Notes under the pieces: generated by a model | What the model saw: only the letters and a program-made list of their open reading frames with translations | Databases searched by the model: none | Told to the model about the DNA's origin: nothing | Shown: positions 5,777-9,389 of the stretch, one piece after another | Layout: the number at the start of each line of letters is the position of its first letter | How positions within the stretch are numbered: position 1 is the stretch's first letter | Assembly: GCA_002071245.1 (NCBI GenBank) | Contig: MWEV01000063.1 | Span: 1-9,389, forward strand | DNA from: Deltaproteobacteria bacterium ADurb.Bin026 | GTDB lineage: Bacteria; Desulfobacterota; Syntrophorhabdia; Syntrophorhabdales; Syntrophorhabdaceae | Length of the DNA: 9,389 nt | Reading direction: 5' to 3' | Translations under genes and position numbers: made by a program

Positions 5777-6595
5777 GATAATATTATATTTTTCAAAAAA
5801 TTTTGTCACACCTTCAACATATAGCCTACCAGAGATGAAAATTCCATCGTTGTGTCTACCTTTGATTGCAAGAAATTCTTTGGGTTGTGATGCCTTTTCG
5901 TAGAGTGCCTTACCATGTTCAAATGGGACAATATCATCATCCTGGCTGTGGATAAAAAGTTTTGGGTAGGATATTGAACCAAGCTTATCTACTGAGGCGT
6001 ATTCATATTTCGATATAAGTCTGACAGGAAGCCATGGATAATACTTCTTAGCCAAGTCAGGTAGTGAGGTAAAACTTGACTCAACAATCAGGGTGGCAAC
6101 CCTTTTTCTCTTCGCAAGTTCTGTTGCGATTGCACCACCGATAGAATAACCAACCACGATGATATCCTGTGGATGCATTTTATATTCTGTTACAAGAAAA
6201 TCCCAGGCGGCCTCTGCATCGAGGTACGTGCCTTCCTCGGAAGGCGAACCTTCACTTTTTCCATAGCCTCTATAGTCAAAGGAAAGAACATTGAATTTTA
6301 AATCATTGAAAACTTTTATATGTCCCATGAAGTGGGATAAATTGCCGGCATTGCCATGGCAGAAGATAACGGTTTTCTGCGCATCTTTAACGGGAATATA
6401 CCAACCCGAGATGATAAACCCGTCCTTTGTTCTAAATGTAACGTCCTCATAATAAAGGTTTACGTCTCGAGGGGTTTGCGAAATTTCTTTTTCTGGGAAG
6501 TATACAATGCTGTCCTGTTTTAAGTACATAGCGCCAACGAGAAACGAATAAACGGCCAACAAAATTATTGAGGCTGAAACCATAGCTTTTTTCAT
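5771..6595 (-). CDS. Membrane-anchored alpha/beta hydrolase (BEM46/ABHD13-like)
   Basis: A 274-residue serine hydrolase. An N-terminal hydrophobic segment (about 5-23) without a clear cleavage site suggests a membrane anchor with the enzyme outside the cytoplasm. YFPEKEISQTPRDV (32-45) and the strand EDVTFRTKDGFIISGWYIP (50-68) are typical of the BEM46-like group. The oxyanion-hole motif is CHGNAGN (79-85), followed by FDYRGYGKSEG (106-116). The nucleophile elbow is GYSIGG with Ser151. The acid is Asp220 in HSQDDDIVP (216-224), and the catalytic His248 is in GRHNDG. The triad is complete, so it should be active, probably on an ester or thioester; the substrate is unknown. The start codon has no good Shine-Dalgarno. 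It lies 22 bases after the small CxxC protein and overlaps the signal for the next gene. Confidence 0.9.
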   Translation of the reverse strand: MKKAMVSASIILLAVYSFLVGAMYLKQDSIVYFPEKEISQTPRDVNLYYEDVTFRTKDGFIISGWYIPVKDAQKTVIFCHGNAGNLSHFMGHIKVFNDLKFNVLSFDYRGYGKSEGSPSEEGTYLDAEAAWDFLVTEYKMHPQDIIVVGYSIGGAIATELAKRKRVATLIVESSFTSLPDLAKKYYPWLPVRLISKYEYASVDKLGSISYPKLFIHSQDDDIVPFEHGKALYEKASQPKEFLAIKGRHNDGIFISGRLYVEGVTKFFEKYNIIR

Positions 6596-6617
6596 TCTTA
6601 ATTTAAGATAGCAAGCA

Positions 6618-6809
6618 TTAAAGGCTCTTTGTGGTAGTCTTGTCCCTCAATGATATTATATCTTTTGGTTTGCACTTTGCGTGTCTCCAAACACCATTGC
6701 CAATATATAAACCATCTTTTTTAATCCATCTGTGGCATACATAGCAGATATAGCGCTTAAGTTCTTCGAACAATGGTTCTTGGAGATATATATTTTTTTT
6801 CCTTGGCAT
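6618..6809 (-). CDS. Small CxxC/HxxC zinc-knuckle-like protein, 63 aa
   Basis: A short basic protein with four regularly placed candidate metal ligands: Cys22 and Cys25 (YICYVCHRW), then His43 and Cys46 (WRHAKCKPK), that is CX2C-X17-HX2C, with LYIGNGVWRHAKC forming a plausible second knuckle. This spacing suggests one bound zinc in a compact finger, as in small DNA-, RNA- or protein-binding modules; I do not recognise the family. The N-terminus is basic (MPRKKN) and the tail is Lys/Thr-rich. It is the first gene of a minus-strand group with the hydrolase and the Lys-rich membrane protein, with gaps of 22 and 8 bases. The ATG has no Shine-Dalgarno; a CATAAT box (6817-6822) is only 7 bases upstream, so a very short leader is possible but there is no good -35. 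Confidence 0.65.
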   Translation of the reverse strand: MPRKKNIYLQEPLFEELKRYICYVCHRWIKKDGLYIGNGVWRHAKCKPKDIISLRDKTTTKSL

Positions 6810-6835
6810 ATTGATGATTATGGAAGCATATACCC

Positions 6836-6852
6836 TGCAATCGAGAATTGCA
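6836..6852. promoter_or_regulatory. TGCAAT/ATTGCA dyad between divergent genes
   Basis: A perfect 6-bp inverted repeat, TGCAAT (6836-6841) and ATTGCA (6847-6852), with a 5-base spacer. It lies just upstream of the zinc-knuckle gene in the spacer shared with the flavoprotein gene. The size and placement suit a dimeric repressor site, but such short dyads also arise by chance. Confidence 0.25.
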
Positions 6853-6928
6853 AGACAAAATTTAATGCAAATTATTGGTATATATTTATCCCCCCATGCT
6901 ATATTTGTTCGTATAAAAACCTTTTTTA

Positions 6929-6958
6929 TTGAACAAAATATTCTAAAGAGATTATTTT
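6929..6958 (+). promoter_or_regulatory. Candidate promoter of the flavoprotein gene
   Basis: TTGAAC (6929-6934), an 18-base spacer and TATTTT (6953-6958), both four of six or better, in an AT-rich spacer. It would give a leader of about 60 bases, which contains the AAGGGG ribosome site. Confidence 0.35.
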
Positions 6959-7013
6959 ATGTTGCTGAAAAGACTTTTTTTGAAAATGTAATATCCTATG
7001 AAAAAATCAGAAA

Positions 7014-7019
7014 AAGGGG
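7014..7019 (+). promoter_or_regulatory. Shine-Dalgarno of the flavoprotein gene
   Basis: AAGGGG, six bases before the ATG at 7026. It supports this start over internal alternatives. Confidence 0.5.
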
Positions 7020-7025
7020 TGTTAT

Positions 7026-8393
7026 ATGATCGACATTAAATATATTAATGAGCTCAAATCAATATTTGGTGATGATTGGGTCTCTGAGGGTACATCTATA
7101 AGGGAACTTCATTCTCATGATGAATCGTTTCATTCGCATACCATGCCCGACGTAGTTGTATGGCCACATACAACCGAACAGGTGAGTAAGGTTGTAAAAT
7201 GGGCAAACGAAAGGGATATGCCTATAACGCCATGGGGCGTTGGAACAAGCCTTGAAGGAAACCCGATACCAGTACATAAAGGTATTTCAATGGATTTCCA
7301 GGAGATGAATAAGATACTTGCCATCCACAGAGAGGACTTTCAAGTAGATGTGCAGCCAGGTGTTGTATATAAAGAGATGAACAAGATATTGGGTCATCAT
7401 GGACTTTTTTTTCCGCCTGACCCCGGTGCAGCAGCGACAATAGGTGGTATGATAGCTAACAATGCAAGTGGCATACGAACCGTTAAATATGGTGCGACAA
7501 AAGATTATATAATGAAACTTACGGTGGTTTTGCCTGATGGTCGGATTATTTACGTGGGGAATCGAGCAAGGAAAAGCTCTTCAGGATACAACCTTTGTTC
7601 CCTTTTCACCGGTTCAGAGGGTACCCTCGGGATTATCACGGAGGCAACCCTTAGACTTGTTGGATTGCCCTCGAACTTTATGGCTGTGCGGGCGGTTTTT
7701 CCAACGGTTCTTGATGCAACAAACACTGTTTTTAGCATTATGAGTTCAGGGCTTGTGCCGTCGGCTATGGAATTTCTCGATGACAAGGTTATTGAAATAC
7801 TAAATCGAGACAGGGGGATTTCGCTACACGAAATGCCAACCCTTTTGATGGAGTTTAATGGGTTCAGTGCAACAGGACTCAAAGAAGAAATGGGCTATGT
7901 TGAAGAAATATGCCTTGAAAATAGATCTGTTTTTTTAGATAAAGGTATCGGGGCGGCAGAAAGGGCTCGTCTATGGGAGATGCGTCATCTCACGCTTGAA
8001 TCTATCAAAAGGTCTCACGCAGGTCTATTGCCGCTTATTATGGATGTGGCAGTGCCTCTGTCGCGCTATAGTGAAATCGTCGCCTTTGTCAAAGAAGAGG
8101 TCAAGGGTCTTGTTGCTTATATATTTGGCCATGCCGGAGATGGAAATGTTCATGTAGTTGTTATGGGAAAACCGGATGATATTGAAAGATGGGTGTTAAT
8201 CGAAAAGGCAAACAGGAACATCGTGCTAAAAGCCATTGAATTTGAAGGGACATGCACAGGTGAACATGGTGTAGGAATAGGTAAACGCAGATTCCTTCCA
8301 ATCGAGCACGGAGAAGGGCTTGTATTGATGAAAAATATAAAAACACTTTTGGACCCGAACAATATCATGAACCCAGAAAAGTTTTTCGTTTAA
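7026..8393 (+). CDS. FAD-linked D-2-hydroxyacid dehydrogenase (GlcD / D-lactate dehydrogenase family)
   Basis: A 455-residue flavoprotein of the FAD-binding-4 / FAD-oxidase C type, which oxidises D-lactate, glycolate or similar 2-hydroxyacids and passes electrons to a quinone, cytochrome or electron-transfer protein. The N-terminal FAD domain shows PDVVVWPHTTEQVSKVVKWA (41-60), the pyrophosphate loop TPWGVGTSLEG (68-78), then FFPPDPGAAATIGGMIANNA (128-147), SSSGYNL (184-190) and GSEGTLGIITEATLRL (196-211). The C-terminal domain has EFLDD (249-253), MDVAVPLSR (339-347), FGHAGDGNVH (367-376) with the catalytic-type histidines, and the ending CTGEHGVGIGKRRFL (410-424) and LLDPNNIMNPEKFF (441-454). 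GTSLEGNPIPVHKG and the overall length are closer to mitochondrial-type D-lactate dehydrogenase than to a GlcE-like subunit. There are no cysteine clusters and no GlcF-type partner nearby, so the electron acceptor is unknown. Confidence 0.92.
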   Translation: MIDIKYINELKSIFGDDWVSEGTSIRELHSHDESFHSHTMPDVVVWPHTTEQVSKVVKWANERDMPITPWGVGTSLEGNPIPVHKGISMDFQEMNKILAIHREDFQVDVQPGVVYKEMNKILGHHGLFFPPDPGAAATIGGMIANNASGIRTVKYGATKDYIMKLTVVLPDGRIIYVGNRARKSSSGYNLCSLFTGSEGTLGIITEATLRLVGLPSNFMAVRAVFPTVLDATNTVFSIMSSGLVPSAMEFLDDKVIEILNRDRGISLHEMPTLLMEFNGFSATGLKEEMGYVEEICLENRSVFLDKGIGAAERARLWEMRHLTLESIKRSHAGLLPLIMDVAVPLSRYSEIVAFVKEEVKGLVAYIFGHAGDGNVHVVVMGKPDDIERWVLIEKANRNIVLKAIEFEGTCTGEHGVGIGKRRFLPIEHGEGLVLMKNIKTLLDPNNIMNPEKFFV

Positions 8394-8465
8394 GATTGAC
8401 AATCCAATGTCTATAAATGTTTTTAGCCTACTTGTGATTATGTGTTGAATTTCCCATATCTTTCA

Positions 8466-8494
8466 TTGACTTGTCTTTTGGTTCAAAATATAAT
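8466..8494 (+). promoter_or_regulatory. Near-consensus sigma70 promoter abutting the nadC start
   Basis: TTGACT (8466-8471), exactly 17 bases, then TATAAT (8489-8494). The start point should fall near 8500-8503, and the nadC ATG is at 8504, so the mRNA would be leaderless or have a leader of a few bases. No Shine-Dalgarno is present, which agrees with this. The promoter also covers the TTG at 8471, ruling it out as the start. Confidence 0.75.
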
Positions 8495-8503
8495 AACCAC
8501 ATA

Positions 8504-9316
8504 ATGAATGAATTGATAGAACGGTTCCTTCATGAAGATTTGGGTATAGGAGATGTTACAACGGACTCGATTGTACCGTATGACAGTACTTCGGAGGCAG
8601 TAATTATCGCCAAAGCCGACGGTATAATAGCCGGACAGGTTTTTGCCTGTGATGTTTTCAGGTTCCTTGATGAACATATCGAATACATAGAAATAAAAAA
8701 GGATGGAGACCATGTAAAATCAGGCGAGAAAATCACCATGATAAAGGGCAAAACCAGGGCAATCTTAACAGGGGAGCGTTTGGCGCTTAACATAATGCAA
8801 CGTCTCTCAGGTATAGCTTCGACAACAAGGGCATTCGTCAATGCAGTCGCCGGCACGAAAGCCCGTATTCTTGATACACGAAAGACAACGCCAGGCCTAC
8901 GTTTATTTGAAAGATACGCTGTTAGAATAGGTGGTGGGTACAATCACCGGACGAATCTTTCCGAGATGGCACTTATTAAAGAAAATCATATCACAACGGC
9001 AGGTTCCATAAGAAATGCTGTCAAAAAGATAAAAGATTCCAGCAATGTCCCCATTGAAATCGAAGTAAAAAACATGGAAGAACTTAAAAAAGCGATTGAA
9101 GAACAGGTTGACAGAATTATGCTTGATAACTGGACTATCGATGAAATTGCAAAGGGGGTTGAATTCGTAAGGGGCAGAATTCCTCTTGAGGCGTCGGGGA
9201 ATATGACGCTCGAGCGTGTGCGTGATGTAGCGAAAACAGGTGTTGATTTTATCTCGGTTGGTTTTATCACCCATTCATATAAGTCATTGGATTTAAGTTT
9301 ATTGCTGAGGGAATAA
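8504..9316 (+). CDS. nadC: Nicotinate-nucleotide pyrophosphorylase (quinolinate phosphoribosyltransferase) NadC
   Basis: Converts quinolinate and PRPP to nicotinate mononucleotide, CO2 and pyrophosphate, the last committed step in de novo NAD synthesis; cytoplasmic. Read from ATG 8504 it has 270 residues, the usual size. It opens MNELIERFLHEDLGIGDVTTD, matching the family's start. Further motifs are KADGIIAGQ (37-45), GERLALNIMQRLSGIAS (90-106), the PRPP/quinolinate site DTRKTTPGLR (124-133), GGGYNHRTNL (143-152), IKENH (158-162), then EIEVKN, IMLDNW and the C-terminal LEASGNM and VDFISVGFITHS segments of the barrel. The longer frame from TTG 8471 is rejected because its start lies inside the promoter. 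It has its own strong promoter and is followed after 6 bases by a probable nadA. Confidence 0.95.
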   Translation: MNELIERFLHEDLGIGDVTTDSIVPYDSTSEAVIIAKADGIIAGQVFACDVFRFLDEHIEYIEIKKDGDHVKSGEKITMIKGKTRAILTGERLALNIMQRLSGIASTTRAFVNAVAGTKARILDTRKTTPGLRLFERYAVRIGGGYNHRTNLSEMALIKENHITTAGSIRNAVKKIKDSSNVPIEIEVKNMEELKKAIEEQVDRIMLDNWTIDEIAKGVEFVRGRIPLEASGNMTLERVRDVAKTGVDFISVGFITHSYKSLDLSLLLRE

Positions 9317-9322
9317 TCCATT

Positions 9323-9389
9323 ATGGATTCAAAAATACCAAAGAATATCGAAGAGATATCTGAAAAAATAAGGGCTTTAAAGGCTGATT
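9323..9389 (+). CDS. nadA: Start of a gene, probably quinolinate synthase NadA (3'-truncated)
   Basis: An ATG 6 bases after the nadC stop, with a GAGGGA site (9307-9312) ten bases upstream, opens a frame to the window edge. The 22 visible residues (MDSKIPKNIEEISEKIRALK, then AD) form a charged helix with the ISEKIRALK pattern that precedes the AVILAHNYQ region in NadA proteins. NadA makes quinolinate, the NadC substrate, and the two are often adjacent. Assignment rests mostly on position; the diagnostic motifs and Fe-S cysteines lie outside the window. Confidence 0.5.
   Translation, partial: MDSKIPKNIEEISEKIRALKAD

Noticed and set aside
6811..7029. 72-aa plus-strand frame filling the divergent spacer and overlapping the flavoprotein ATG as ATGA.
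   Set aside because: No ribosome site before any of its starts, composition typical of AT-rich noncoding DNA, and it covers the promoter and dyad region; the 4-base overlap is probably fortuitous.
8471..8503. N-terminal extension of NadC from TTG 8471.
   Set aside because: It overlaps a near-consensus promoter, has no ribosome site and adds residues not found in the family.

Overview
The window reads as a chromosomal segment of a moderately AT-rich anaerobic bacterium. The selenium machinery, the acetate/succinate-type carrier, the D-2-hydroxyacid dehydrogenase and the mix of families suggest something like a Desulfobacterota (former deltaproteobacterial) lineage. That placement is an inference from gene content only. 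There is no sign of phage, IS element or CRISPR array.

Layout, left to right. (1) The 3' end of a cysteine-rich, probably exported protein (1-672). (2) A 400-base gap holding at most small doubtful ORFs. (3) A SatP/YaaH-type carrier on the minus strand (1073-1633), divergent from a LysE/RhtB exporter on the plus strand (1968-2597), with promoters between them. (4) A minus-strand block: an unrecognised 193-aa protein, tadA (tRNA adenosine deaminase), and a tRNA-Ser(CGA) whose 5' half lies inside the tadA reading frame. (5) A plus-strand pair: a small DUF3553-like protein and selD. selD carries an in-frame TGA at its active site, so the enzyme is read as a selenoprotein (Sec14), with a bSECIS-like hairpin just downstream. 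An annotation that stops at TGA would lose the first 59 residues, including the catalytic site. (6) A minus-strand trio: a small CxxC/HxxC protein, a membrane-anchored alpha/beta hydrolase and a Lys-rich two-helix membrane protein. (7) On the plus strand, a GlcD/D-lactate dehydrogenase family flavoprotein, then nadC, followed after 6 bases by the first codons of what is probably nadA (NAD de novo synthesis).

The most interesting points are the selenocysteine SelD with its recoding hairpin, the tadA/tRNA-Ser same-strand overlap (maturing the tRNA should cut off the tadA stop codon), and a recurring start-site arrangement. In tadA and nadC, and less clearly in the DUF3553-like gene, a sigma70-like -10 box lies only 5-13 bases before the start codon and there is no Shine-Dalgarno. 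This predicts leaderless or nearly leaderless mRNAs beside neighbours that have good Shine-Dalgarno sites. No large undescribed multi-gene system is evident; the window is mostly housekeeping and metabolic genes with these local peculiarities.
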